This document shows positions 45,058-55,252 of a DNA stretch of 64,000 bases, piece by piece. Positions within the stretch are counted from its first letter, which is position 1. Each line of letters starts with the position of its first letter. Made by a program: the position numbers and the translations under genes. The DNA is from Laccaria trichodermophora (lineage: Eukaryota; Basidiomycota; Agaricomycetes; Agaricales; Hydnangiaceae). The notes beneath the pieces are model-generated. The model was not told the DNA's origin. It did not search any database and was given only the letters and a program-made list of their open reading frames with translations. The stretch is from NCBI GenBank assembly GCA_018417955.1, contig JACTVC010000023.1, positions 186,001 through 250,000 on the forward strand, read 5' to 3'.

Positions 45058-46220
45058 TAGTGCTTGGAAGTCCGGTCCAGTCCGGTCTTTTGTCCAAAAT
45101 TGACAAGACCGAGACTGAGACCGGTCCTCCCAATTTGAACAACCATGAAAAACCAGACTGAACCGACGTCAACCGGTTCAGTGCGGTTTTGGTCGGTTTT
45201 TTACGGTTGAAAGACCGGTCTCAACCAGTCTCAGTCTCAACTGGTTGAGGACTGGTTGAGGACCGGTCTCATAGCTACTAACATAGAGAAAATATGTATC
45301 TAATTTACTAAATATACTAGTACTACATGAAAGTGAACGAGGGGGGGCAGGGGGCTCATCCGTTGTTGCTGCCACTTTGTGTCATCGTCGTGCGCCTGTC
45401 TCCATCGTTGTTGCGTGGTCGTTGTCATGTGTTGTCATCAACACCAAAGGTGGCAGAGAGCGAGGGGGTGACGGCGATGTGGCATCTGGTTCTGGTGTTG
45501 AAAATGAGAGAGGGGGAGGGGGGGGGGTTATAAGTGCTCACTGTGGGTGGTGGTTGTGGGTCATTGGTGTGGGCTCTCGTAAGATGCAAGTGGGCGTCGA
45601 GAGGAATGACATCCATCATTGTCATTTGGTTGCCACGTCGCTGTCAGCGATGTGGCACCTGGCTCTGATGTTAAAAAATACAGTGGGAGGGGATATGAGT
45701 GCTCATGCTCGTGGTTCTAGGTCATTGATGTGGGCACTCGTCAAGAGGAACGATGTCATCCATCATCATCATGTGGTTGCCACATCGCTGTGGTGTTGTC
45801 ACAGTCCGTTGTCGTCGTCTTTGCCATGCTGGTGATGTGGCGTGCCGTGGCCATGTTGTTGTTGTCGCTGAGCCTCTGGCATGTGACGTTGCGGTCGATG
45901 TGCAGGCCTACATGGATGCAAGGTGGTGGACATGAAGGATGGTGACGGTGGTGGGGATGGTGGTAGTGGGAGCGTTTGTGTTTGTATTCAGTAACCAGTT
46001 ACTAGTTACAAGTTTGTTTGGTTACGAATTCCAGTAAAGACCGGTTAAGACCAGTTAGACCAGTCTTTTGTCGGTCTTGAAATTTCCGAGATTGTGAGAG
46101 ACCGAAGACCGAACTGCAGTTGCGGTCTTTGGCGGTCCTGGGAATTTCTGGTCTTGGGCAGTCTCGGTCCAGTCCAGTCTCAGTCTTTTTTCAGTCTTGG
46201 GACTGGACTTCCAAGCACTA
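45058..46220. mobile_element. Nested hAT-like non-autonomous element, 1163 bp
   Basis: Inverted termini TAGTGCTTGGAAGTCC (left) and its reverse complement (right). Flanks are GTTCACAG and GTTCATGG, an 8-bp duplication with two mismatches. Many GGTC/AGTC-type motifs lie just inside both ends, as is usual for subterminal transposase sites of hAT elements. The interior is G-rich and repetitive and has no transposase. It inserted into the 44463-46428 element, so it is the younger of the two. Confidence 0.75.
45476..45798 (+). repeat. Two-copy tandem repeat, unit about 150-180 bp
   Basis: The block from GATGTGGCATCTGG to about 45650 recurs, diverged, from GATGTGGCACCTGG to about 45798. Shared landmarks are AAGTGCTCA/GAGTGCTCA, GTCATTG(G/A)TGTGGGC and TGGTTGCCAC. 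It lies inside the nested hAT-like element. Confidence 0.6.
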
Positions 46221-46428
46221 GTTCATGGCCCCTTAGTGTAAGGGAATATCTCAAACGGGCTTATGGTGAGGAAAGCTGAGGGAAGTGAGCTGCAGATGAC
46301 ATGATATTATTACTGAATATTACCATATTGGGACGTGTGCCTGATTACGTAGTTAGTTAGTCCACCAAAAGTCGAGGGAAAAAAAAAATCGACCCCAGGT
46401 CTTTTTTTTCAATGCCAGAGCCCCCTTG

Positions 46429-46436
46429 ACTCATGA
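46429..46436. repeat. Right 8-bp TSD (ACTCATGA)
   Basis: Partner of 44455-44462. Confidence 0.85.
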
Positions 46437-46799
46437 GGGAGGAATGTGGTATAATTTCAGTGTAATGCAGCAACTTCAAAGTTCAGAGTAAACCTATTCT
46501 GGCAATCAAATCCCTCCTGCTCCTCACTACTCCCCAAATCAAGTGCCAGAATGGAACTAAGATGACAAAAGCTCTACAAAACTTGCTCCATTGTTCCATT
46601 CTTTACAACTTCTTAAGGCTAATCTATAGTGCACTCCTCAATGTGTAGTTCTGCAATGAGGAGGGTTGATCCCTCAAGCCCAGACTTGCTTGTGTTCCCT
46701 GTTGTAGGTCTTCACAATGGTGGACCAAAATATGGCTTTGGAAGGCAAGTAACTGTTTCAAATGGGCCACCCATGAAAGTGACACTGCACACAATGTTC
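46437..46799. other. Intergenic, no gene recognised
   Basis: No supported gene. The right end (near 46780) matches the flank seen again at about 53625. Confidence 0.4.
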
Positions 46800-46807
46800 T
46801 TTGCAAG

Positions 46808-47440
46808 TAGTGTTCACAGGTCCAGTCTACAGGACATACATAGGACTGAACTGGACTGAACCACAGTCCAGTCTTTTTCCAGTTGCAGTTGCCCACATTT
46901 GTGGTCAGTCCAGTTGCCAGTTGCCATGTTTTTGTAAATATATAAAAACCGAAAAAGACTGGTTTAGACCAGTTGCAACTGGTCTTTTGTCTCATCACAT
47001 GTTGTACCTTACTCATGCACATTTTACTTAATTTTTGGTCCCTGAATCATCAAAAACGGTCAAGAATTGGTTGAGATATGGCCAAAAACATTTTTATACA
47101 AGCAATTTGAATGTATGTCCTCTCTGTTTTCACCCTATCTCAGTCAAATCTTGACAGAATTGCTTAAATTTTTGATCAGTCTACAGAGAATTAAATTGTC
47201 TATCTATGTATGCAATGTACGTGAGGTGATATTTATTTTCTGTGGTGTAATAAATTTTACAACAAAAGACCAGTCACAACTGGTCTGGACTGGTCTTTTT
47301 TGCATTGTGGACTGATTAGGACTGGTCTAAATGGTCTGGTTGCAATCCCTTAATATCTGGATCAGTCTAGACCAGTTGTGGTTGCCAGTTGCATCGTTTT
47401 GAGGCAAAAAAACTGGACATAACTTGACTTTAAAACACTA
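46808..47440. mobile_element. hAT-like MITE, 633 bp, with perfect TSD
   Basis: The left end is TAGTGTTCACAGG and the right end, read on the other strand, is TAGTGTTTTAAAGTC. Flanks 46800-46807 and 47441-47448 are both TTTGCAAG. Inner sequence is full of AGTCCAGT and GACCAGTT motifs, like the 45058 element. A paralogous site without the element exists near 53632-53660 (CTTTGCAA then TAGACAACATGAATAAGG), directly showing the insertion. No coding capacity. Confidence 0.85.
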
Positions 47441-48721
47441 TTTGCAAGAGACAACATGAATAAGGATGCAAGTTACCAGTGGCTAGGCTCCAAACTACAT
47501 TCCTCTTACACTCCAACTCATCACACTACTTCTCACACACTTAAAGTGGGTTTGATTCTTTTCTGAGTACTGCAGTTCATATCTGATATCCTTTTCTCTC
47601 TCTGACTGCCAAGTAGATTTTATCTTTCCAGCACCTCAATTGACAGTTCAATCATGCTTTGCTTAGATCTGGTAAGTTCCTGCCAATTAGATTGGTGAGA
47701 ACTTAGAAGAATAAGGTGTACAGATATTGAGACAAACCTTTATTATCTACCATTGTTAACATGAGGTCACCAAGAGATGCCATTTGGAAGTATTCAAAGT
47801 CCTTTTTAGAAAAAGATAAACAAGTCCAGTATATTGAAGCACATTTAAGCTTTGAGATGGAGGGAGAAAGTCCAGATGATCTGTATGCCAGCATCTCTGA
47901 AATATCCTTCATGAGATTACTCTCATAAGAGGGCCCAAGGGTGATTGTGAGATCGACAAGCAAAGGGATATATTCAGTTTTTGTTCCCAGAGATATGGGA
48001 TTGCCCAGAGCAGAAGTGATGTTTGAAACTGCACTTGTTGATGTTTCAACATTTAGTTCTGTAAGGGATGGAATATTCAGAAGCCAATTGAAGACCCAAT
48101 CTGGATTATAATTATTATACTTCACATATTTCACTTTGAAGCGCCTGAGTTGATGCAAAGAGGTGATGAAGCTTGACATAAAAGTGAAGCTTGGATAGTT
48201 AAGATGCCAGCCATAATTTATTTCAATTGTGAGATCTTTGAGGTTGGGAGTGCTGATACCTGGTCTGCTTAGGAGTTCGTTCAGAGTGTCTGATTGTACC
48301 TCCTTCAAGACCAGACATCAGAGGTAGGAGTGATGGATGGTCTGCAGAATAATACCATCAGTATCTGGCATGAAACTGTTTGCATTGAAAACTTTGAGAA
48401 ATTCAGCAAGACGTAAAATATTGTGCAGGCACTTGTGGCCAACAGTCATTGTGGAGAATGTTCTGAGCTGTGACCACATCAGGTTCGCTTCAAAGCAGTG
48501 TAGGTATCTTGGTACATGCAGCTGAGATATGTTGGGCAAACTGGAACAGTTGAAGATGTCAAAATCCTCAAGACCATCTGGGTTGGAACCAATCCTGGCT
48601 TGACTGCAAAGGGAGAGATGTTCTAGGAGTGGAAAATATTTGCATTTTTTGATCACAGACAAGGATTCTGAAGGGAGTAAGATTGAAACATTTATCCATT
48701 TTGGAGTTTCTTGGATGAGAC

Positions 48722-49550
48722 ACATCTGGAAAATGCACAGTGGCTATGGGGACCTATATAGGCTTGTGTAGGGTAAAAGTGCCATAGCATGGTACCCCTC
48801 TATGATAGTTGTTGGTAATAAGATGTCTGACTATCAGCATCTATATAGTCCCATAGATGTGTAGGCTTGTAGTTCCATAGGATCTAAAAGTCCTATGTAG
48901 TTTGATACAAATTATCAATGAGATTAAAATTAAATATCGGATGAGCTTCTTTGAGGTCATCCAGCTAGGTACTGCCGTGCTGGTCGCTGTGTTTTTCTCT
49001 CTGAGAATTGTAATGTAACCACCGAGAATCAAACTCTGGACCTATTGATGTAAAATTGAAGGTTGTTGATGTATATATTTCTCACTATGCTACATGCACA
49101 TGTATGATTAGCACTTCTAGCTTTTTATAGCAGCCATACTGTCTGAACTCCATTTTCCAACCTTTCTCAAGTTAAAAACTTGTTTCCTTGAGCCATGTGT
49201 ACTGATGAGAAAGTTAATTCAAAACAGTGATACAAGTTATAACACCCTGTGCACATAACAACCATTGTTCCTGGGCCATAGGCTATAAGTAGCTATAAGT
49301 TATTTTTTTAGCAAGGTCAACAGGGAGCACAAGTGACTACGTAGTCCTATGTTGGTGCCTCAGTAGTACTGGAAAGAAGAAAATAAGTCCTGTAGTGACC
49401 ATTATTTCAGCTGAAACTGATAGCGAGAACAGGTGACTATGTAGTCCTACACGGGATGGGCGCTCCTACTGATTGCTTTGTAAACATCAAGGAACTACCT
49501 AAGTCTACTGACATGACTGCTACTATCGAGCAGAAACACATTTCCTGATG
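48722..49550 (-). mobile_element. Insertion in F-box copy C, includes tRNA-derived SINE-like sequence
   Basis: Interrupts the F-box copy between the equivalents of GATGAGAC and GGCTAGCAGG. On the minus strand a tRNA-like head is visible: TAGCATAGTGAG (A-box-like, about 49092-49081) followed by AGTTTGATTCT (B-box-like, about 49035). Ends of the inserted unit and any target duplication are not clear, and several elements may be stacked here. Confidence 0.5.
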
Positions 49551-49713
49551 CAGGCTAGCAGGCCATTGTTTTGTCCTTCATAATGGATGGAAAGGGTTTT
49601 ATTTCCTGCTTGCTCAATCCATGAAGCTAGAATTCCCTCAAGATGCAAAGCATGAGAGTTTGGATTGACCAAGATGATAACAGACCACAAGCAGCTCATA
49701 GTCCATGCGAGGT

Positions 49714-49997
49714 GTCAGAGTTTTCTAATTCAGCATCACAACTGGTTCTAACTTGTTGTGGACGTTCCTATCAAAATTGCTGTTATAATTAGGAGTAACC
49801 AAAGAGTTTTTGGTTACAATTTTGGTCCCATCCAGGGTGGCAACCTGGTGGCAATGGGAGTTCTGGCGTGATTGTAGCCAATTTTGGGCTAAAAAATGGA
49901 AAAATAGAGAACTTTCAATGGTTAGCACTGGTTAGAATGCCGATTCAATGCTGTCCCAATTTCGGCTGGTTGTGACAAAAACAAATAAATCTCTGAC
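49714..49997. mobile_element. 284-bp MITE in F-box copy C
   Basis: Short inverted ends GTCAGAG and CTCTGAC, bracketed by AGGT at 49710-49713 and 49998-50001. The intact paralogs read straight through CCAGGTCGC at this point, so the insertion is evident. AT-rich, no coding potential. Confidence 0.7.
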
Positions 49998-50259
49998 AGG
50001 TCGCACCATGCTTTGCAGACGGCAGCGAGGCGCAAAGGGCATATCTCCTGACTATCCACTCCTCCGATGGCGTTGTATTTGGGTTGGCAGCAGAGCACGA
50101 AGATTTCTGTAAGCATCTTGGGTGGCAGGGATAATATGGGCATCTCTTGCTCCGTATCAGTGAGTGAAGCAAATTTGGTCTTGGTCACAGTCTTCTGTCC
50201 TGAATGTGTTGATGCTAATGTTCGTGTTGACAATTCTAGGGCAGGTCGAGTTTCCTTAA

Positions 50260-51192
50260 GGTAGCGGACAGCCATACCTCGCTAACGTCATGTGCCGAGC
50301 ATGACAGCCTCCAAAATGGTCAATTTTTTACAGATTGCTCTTCAATCTAGTTAGCACACGGTTTGTAGCTAATCGGGCCAGAACGTATTGTAGATATTAG
50401 TGTCAATTTATATTTGTGGGTAAAATTTTGGCGCAAAAGCAAAATCTCAAGAAGTAGATCCAAAAACGGCGTGTCGCATCGTGTCAATATTGGCAATACG
50501 TCTGCATGCCCTCCGTTATTTGTCCTAACCTCAACACACATGCCACCACTACAGAAAGCACTTGTTGCACGACTTGCAAGTATGGGGAAGGGCCCTGGAA
50601 AGAGAACAAATCCATGGGAAAAGGATGAGAATTCAGTGAAGAGCAAAAAGCTCACAGGTGGTAGAAAGGTGAGGCTAAAGATCCATCTTAAATGTGTTCT
50701 GTCACATTTAAGAAATTACCTAACAATAGAATCTTATAGCTTCTCTAATCACTCTCAAAAATTTATGGATGCCTATGTTAAAGGTCTCAATGGCCGACAA
50801 GCAGCATGGGCAGCCAGGAAGTACAAGGGTCACCGAGTGCTTCCTGATAGCCTAATGGATGACCTTGAGAAGGCAAAAATCGCTTGATCCTTCCCTCATT
50901 CTTGGTAACTATCATATTACTGACTTAATCTATCTCCTAGCAGCTTTCTTGATGACCAGCATAGCATACAGCTGTATATTTGGAACTCCTCTCTCAGATC
51001 TTGTTATTTTATTCCAGAAACTTGTATATACACTATCAATACTAATATGAACAAAATGTTCTTCTTGCTTTTATAGCTTTGGATTCCGTTGTCTTAATAT
51101 CCATGTTTTCATTCAAGTTCACCCGTTTAGGACAGAAATGTCACCAAAATGTCACCTCACGTGACGTTAGCGAGGTATGGCTGTCCGCTACC
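50260..51192. mobile_element. 933-bp TIR element at a TTAA site in F-box copy C
   Basis: Ends are near-identical inverted repeats of about 35 bp starting GGTAGCGGACAGCCATACC, with TTAA on both sides (50256-50259 and 51193-51196). Intact paralogs have a single TTAA here (copy A near 10998). The target fits a TTAA-specific element, although a TA duplication with one more TIR base cannot be excluded. The interior holds the ORF at 50414-50887. Confidence 0.85.
50414..50887 (+). CDS. ORF inside TTAA element, unknown function
   Basis: A 157-residue frame. The first in-frame codon treated as a start is uncertain; an ATG at 50540 (MPPLQKALVARLAS) is a better candidate. The C-terminal part (FMDAYVKGLNGRQAAWAARK then YKGHRVLPDSLMDDLEKAK) looks like a compact helix-rich domain. 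I do not recognise the family. It may be a remnant of the element's own transposase or a captured host fragment. Short and possibly non-functional. Confidence 0.35.
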   Translation: MWVKFWRKSKISRSRSKNGVSHRVNIGNTSACPPLFVLTSTHMPPLQKALVARLASMGKGPGKRTNPWEKDENSVKSKKLTGGRKVRLKIHLKCVLSHLRNYLTIESYSFSNHSQKFMDAYVKGLNGRQAAWAARKYKGHRVLPDSLMDDLEKAKIA

Positions 51193-51449
51193 TTAATGAA
51201 AGGGTCGACGAGGTTATCGTCGACCACGTTCTGTCCAAGTGTTGTCATGTGCAATTGAGAAAAAGGCAACGCCCTTGTCAAGGAATGAGTTGTGTGAGGG
51301 GTAAATATAGTTCGGCGTTAGCCGTGATAACCTCCTCTCCAACCTTTTCTTACATTCCGGTTGAACAATACCCGACAGCAATGTCAATTCTTCATGTTCA
51401 TTGCAAGCAGCAACGTCCTCGATTTTGAAATTTGAACCGTTAGCGAGTT

Positions 51450-51607
51450 TCTCCAGCATGGTGTCACGATGGTTTTAGTGCCGTGGTTCGTGCGTGAGTT
51501 CGACGTTGCAGGCCAACTACCCCGATGGTAATCAACCAAAACAGGGGCGACCTGTACCACCCCGTCACGATGCCCACCGACCTGCAGACCTTCCGCATCA
51601 ACGTCGT
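51450..51607 (+). other. Fragment shared with 61.85-62.0 kb, fused to MFS copy
   Basis: The stretch encoding NRGDLYHPVTMPTDLQTFRI is closely related to the one at 61.9 kb encoding RQGGYLYHLITMPSDLQTFR. At about 51608 the homology switches abruptly into MFS sequence. The parent protein is not recognised. Confidence 0.5.
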
Positions 51608-53600
51608 TTCCCGCCATTTTTGGTTTTCTTGCCTCCTTGTCCAACTCCTTTGGCATGTTATGCGTAGCCTTGTTTTTCCTCGGGAGTTCAGTCGGCGTGA
51701 GTACCCTCAATCTCTCAGTTCTCAATCTGCTGACGCTTCCTCAGGGATCAATGCCAACAGACGGCACCCTCCTCCTTGAACAATTGCCAAGAGAGAAGCA
51801 AGATCTCGTCACCGCACTCTCAGTCTTCTTCTCCGTAGGCTCCATATTGTTCGCTGTCGTAGCTCTCCTCGTGCTGCCCAACAATTCGTGCCCGCTTGCG
51901 TCTTCAGCGGAATTACTCTTTCCGTCCACTTTGGCACCACCCACCCTGCGACGTGGAAACTCAAAATCTAGGTTGGAAATACGTGCTCATCACCCACGCA
52001 CTCTTAGTGCGTATTACGACATTCATCTTGCGAGCCCCACGCACAGAGGTCTACCCCGATCCCGTCCATGGCCTGTTCCACCTTCCCCACTTTTTCTTCC
52101 ACAAACACTATCAATTGTTCCTTGGACGTATCGTCTTTTTCCGGCTACACCAGTCTCTGAGATACCTCGTGCACGCAGGACGCCCACATGATGCTATCAA
52201 GTCCTTACAAATGATACCTAAATTCAATGGCTCGAATTTGAGTATCGAGTTGGAGGACGTCAGGGATCACCTCCACAATCCTTGCGATTCGAGGGAGCCG
52301 CAAGGATCCGCTGATGATATCCAGACAAGTGGGAGATCTGGTGGAGTGGCTACTATCAACGCGAATGGGACGAGGATTACGCTGGTGACGGGGTGTGATT
52401 CTACGGGGGAAACGCGCATACTGGATCCAGATCCCCGCCTTGAGTGTTGGAGAACCCTGACTTGAAGGAATCTACTCTACAGCCTCCCAAATTCAATGAT
52501 CCTTCATCGTGTTCATCGTCATTGGAACGCCCCCGGATAGCTAACCCTCCACCAATATCTAGAACCCATCCCACCTGCTGTCTATCCGATTCTTCACCAT
52601 CCTTGAAAAGAACATTATTGCGCTGGCCCCTTCATTGATGGCGGGATTGCGTTCCGCTCGTTCTTTCCCCCGAGTGGCTGAGGACGACAGTTTTGATGTG
52701 GAGTACGTGGTGTGCCATGGCCCTCGGTACGTTTCTTCCCTCTTTCTTTCTTGTGTTCAGTAAGGAAAGAAGGAGGCTGATGTCGTGTCTAGCATACACA
52801 ATGTTCAACGTCTACCTCCCCAAAATCCTCGAAACGGGGTCTGGGTCTGGATCCACGGCAGGATTATCGACCGTCCCACCAACAAAGACGCTCGAACAAA
52901 GCTTATGAGACGTTGTTATTTTCACTATTGGGGGGTGTCCAGGTGCCATCGTTCGTCTTCCTTGAGTTCACCTCCTACATGGCCCTGATACTTCTTAAAC
53001 AAATAAAGCTCGGAGCGTGGCTCATCGAAACGCGATTAGGCCGGAGGTAGTCCCTTGCTGGAAGCACCTTCATCACCGCGTTCTTCTGCGTGGTGTTCGT
53101 GCTTGTGGAGTGGACGTGGGCGGTCAGGGCTAGTACGGTTGGGATTAGCCTGAGTGTTACGGTGGGTTTTAGATTCTTTCCCGTGGTGACCATTGAAGAC
53201 TGACCTAGGTGTGCTTAGGCCATGTGGGCTGACTTGTATGGCTGGACTGCGGAGTTTTTTGGTACGAAAGGTGGGCTTTTGCTTTTGCGCAGGTATAGCA
53301 TTTGTCTAATCATCTTTTCGTCAGTTCAGGGAACGGCATGGGGGACGCTTCGGCTTTCCCGAAAGTGTACGTCTTCCGTTCCCTCTTCGTTTTCTCGTCC
53401 TTTCACTTACAAAACACTAATAAAGGAGGGTTGATCGCACCTATGCTTGGTGGTATGCTTTTGATGATAGACAGCTCTCTACCGGTGTACGCCAGCGCCA
53501 TGGTTTTCGCGTTCGCGGGGTTTTGCGTGTTAATGCTAAAAGAAGACAAAGGGAAGGAGGAAGGTCCAAGAGGGACCGAGTGGTTATGCATTAACTGTAC
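51608..53600 (+). pseudogene. MFS transporter copy, 5'-truncated and frameshifted
   Basis: Homologous to the intact MFS gene from FGFLASLSNSFG onward, including GSMPTDGTLLLEQLPREKQ, FFRLHQSLRYLVHAGR and YTMFNVYLPKILE. The first third is missing. A one-base insertion in CCACCCACCC (the intact copy reads CCACCACCC) shifts the frame near 51940, and further small deletions occur in the loop. It lies between the 5' end of F-box copy C and the 3' end of copy D. Confidence 0.8.
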
Positions 53601-53872
53601 AGGGTACTCTAATATATCACGACACTGCGCACAATGTGCTTTGCAATAGACAACATGAATAAGGATGCAATTCCACGTTTCTGTAACCTGTTACACTCCA
53701 AATCGTAACACTACTTCTCACGCACAAGTTAAAGTGGGTCAATTCTTTTCTGAGCACTAATGTTAACAAAAATGCGAAGGCAGTTTGTATCTGATATCCT
53801 TTTTCCCCCTCTGACGCTGTAACTCAACTGACAAATCCATCATGCTTCAGAAATCCGGTACGCTCCTGCCGA

Positions 53873-55252
53873 TTATATTGGTGAGAAGATAAAGGTGTAC
53901 CAAGATTGAGACAAACCATTCCAGTCTACCACCGTAAACGCCAGGTCACCAAGAGATGCCATTCGGAAAGCTTCAAAGTCCTCTTTAGAAAAAGATCCAG
54001 AAGTCCGATGTATCACAGCACGTTTGAGCCTTGAGATGGAGGGAGAAAGTCCAGAGGATCTGTATGCCAGCGTCTCTACAATACCCTTCATGATAGGATC
54101 GGCTTTGCCATAGTACCCAAGAGTAATCCTAAGATCAACAAGCAAAGGAAGATATTCGGTTTTTGTTTCTGTAGATGTGGGATTGCCCAGAGCAGAAACG
54201 ACGTTTGTGATTGCCCTTGTGGATGTTTCAACATTCAGCTCTGTAAGGGACGGAATATTCAGAAGCCAATGAAAAACCCATTCTGGATCATCGTCATCGT
54301 CATATTTCACTTTAAACCGCCGGAGTTGATGCAAGGAGGTGATAAATTTTGATAGAAGAGTGGAGTCTAGGTAGCCACGTTTTATTTCAATTGTGAGATC
54401 TTCGAGGTTGGGAGTGCTGATACCTGGTGTGCTTAGGAGTTTATTCAAGACGCGTGGATTTACCTCCTTCATGACCAGACATCGGAGGTAGGGGTGATGG
54501 ACAGTCTGCAGAATATTACCATCGGTATGTGGCTCTAGACTGTTCGCATTGAAAAATTCGAGGAATCCAGCGAAACGTAAAATATTGCACAGCTGCTCGT
54601 GGCTAATGGTGCTCGCAGAGAACGTTCTGAGCTGCGGCCACATCAAGTTCAAGTTGGGTTTGAAGCACCGTAGGTATTTCGGTACATGCAGACGAGTTAT
54701 GTTGGGCAGACTCAAATGGTTGAAAATGTCAAGATCCTCAAGACCATCCGGGTTAGAACCAGGACCACCTCGAACCCGAATAGAGAGATGTTCTAGGAGG
54801 GGAAAATATCTGTATTTTTTGATCATGGACAAGGATTCCGAAGGGAGAAAAATCGAAACATTCATCCATTTTGAAGTTTCTTGGGTGAGACGGGCTAGCA
54901 GGCCCAGGTCGCTTTGTAATTCGTACCGGATGGAAAGGGGTTGATTTCCTGCTCGTTCAATCCAGGAAGCTAAAATTCCCTCAAGATGCAAAGCACGAGG
55001 GTTTGACTTGGTCAAGATGATAACGGACCACAAGCGACTTGTAGACCATGCCAGGTCACGCCATGCTTTGCAGACAGCAGAGAGGCGCAAAGGACATACC
55101 GCCTGACTATCCACTCCTCCGATGGCGTTGTAGTTGGGTTGGCAGCAGAGCACGAAGATTTCTAAAAGTGTCTCGGGTGGCAAAATTGAACTGGATGTCG
55201 GAAAATCCGAGAAAAACCTAGATGTGCCAATATGGTGCTCATATGTGCGCAT
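53873..55252 (-). CDS. F-box-like protein, family copy D (intact, replaced N-terminus)
   Basis: Intronless, 459 residues. It contains the F-box-like motif SSILPPETLLEIFVLCC and AVCKAWRDLAWSTSRLW, with leucine-rich repeats (FPLLEHLSIRVRG, LPNITRLHVPKYL, NIPSLTELNVETS), ending at FFSPI-like FIFSPI. The usual N-terminal helix and coiled segment are absent: homology begins only at the F-box, and the preceding residues (MRTYEHHIGTSRFFSDF) come from unrelated upstream DNA. It may still be expressed. Adaptor role in a ubiquitin ligase is inferred from family. Confidence 0.75.
   Translation of the reverse strand: MRTYEHHIGTSRFFSDFPTSSSILPPETLLEIFVLCCQPNYNAIGGVDSQAVCPLRLSAVCKAWRDLAWSTSRLWSVIILTKSNPRALHLEGILASWIERAGNQPLSIRYELQSDLGLLARLTQETSKWMNVSIFLPSESLSMIKKYRYFPLLEHLSIRVRGGPGSNPDGLEDLDIFNHLSLPNITRLHVPKYLRCFKPNLNLMWPQLRTFSASTISHEQLCNILRFAGFLEFFNANSLEPHTDGNILQTVHHPYLRCLVMKEVNPRVLNKLLSTPGISTPNLEDLTIEIKRGYLDSTLLSKFITSLHQLRRFKVKYDDDDDPEWVFHWLLNIPSLTELNVETSTRAITNVVSALGNPTSTETKTEYLPLLVDLRITLGYYGKADPIMKGIVETLAYRSSGLSPSISRLKRAVIHRTSGSFSKEDFEAFRMASLGDLAFTVVDWNGLSQSWYTFIFSPI

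Larger units (their letters stand above)
44463..46428. mobile_element. Non-autonomous relative of the DUF6589 element, 1966 bp, with nested insertion
   Basis: Termini are CAAGGGGGCTCCGGCA on the left and the reverse complement of CAAGGGGGCTCTGGCA on the right, flanked by a perfect 8-bp duplication ACTCATGA. The first nine terminal bases match the 26348-33107 element. The inner right end has GGGGTCGA followed by nine T, against GGGGTAGA plus nine T in the autonomous element. There is no transposase gene. A hAT-like element (45058-46220) is nested inside. Confidence 0.85.
47703..51248 (-). pseudogene. F-box-like copy C, broken by at least three insertions
   Basis: Homology to the other copies is scattered over 3.5 kb. 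The C-terminal part (47703-48720) contains an in-frame stop near 48310. The middle is at 49551-49709, the F-box region at 50002-50255 and the first codons at 51197-51248. The gaps hold a SINE-bearing insertion (48722-49550), a 284-bp MITE (49714-49997) and a TTAA-flanked element (50260-51192). When those are mentally removed the pieces are colinear with copies A and F. No functional product is expected. Confidence 0.85.

Noticed and set aside
45327..45945. Several overlapping ORFs in the G-rich interior of the hAT-like element
   Set aside because: Repetitive composition keeps frames open by chance; no recognisable protein.
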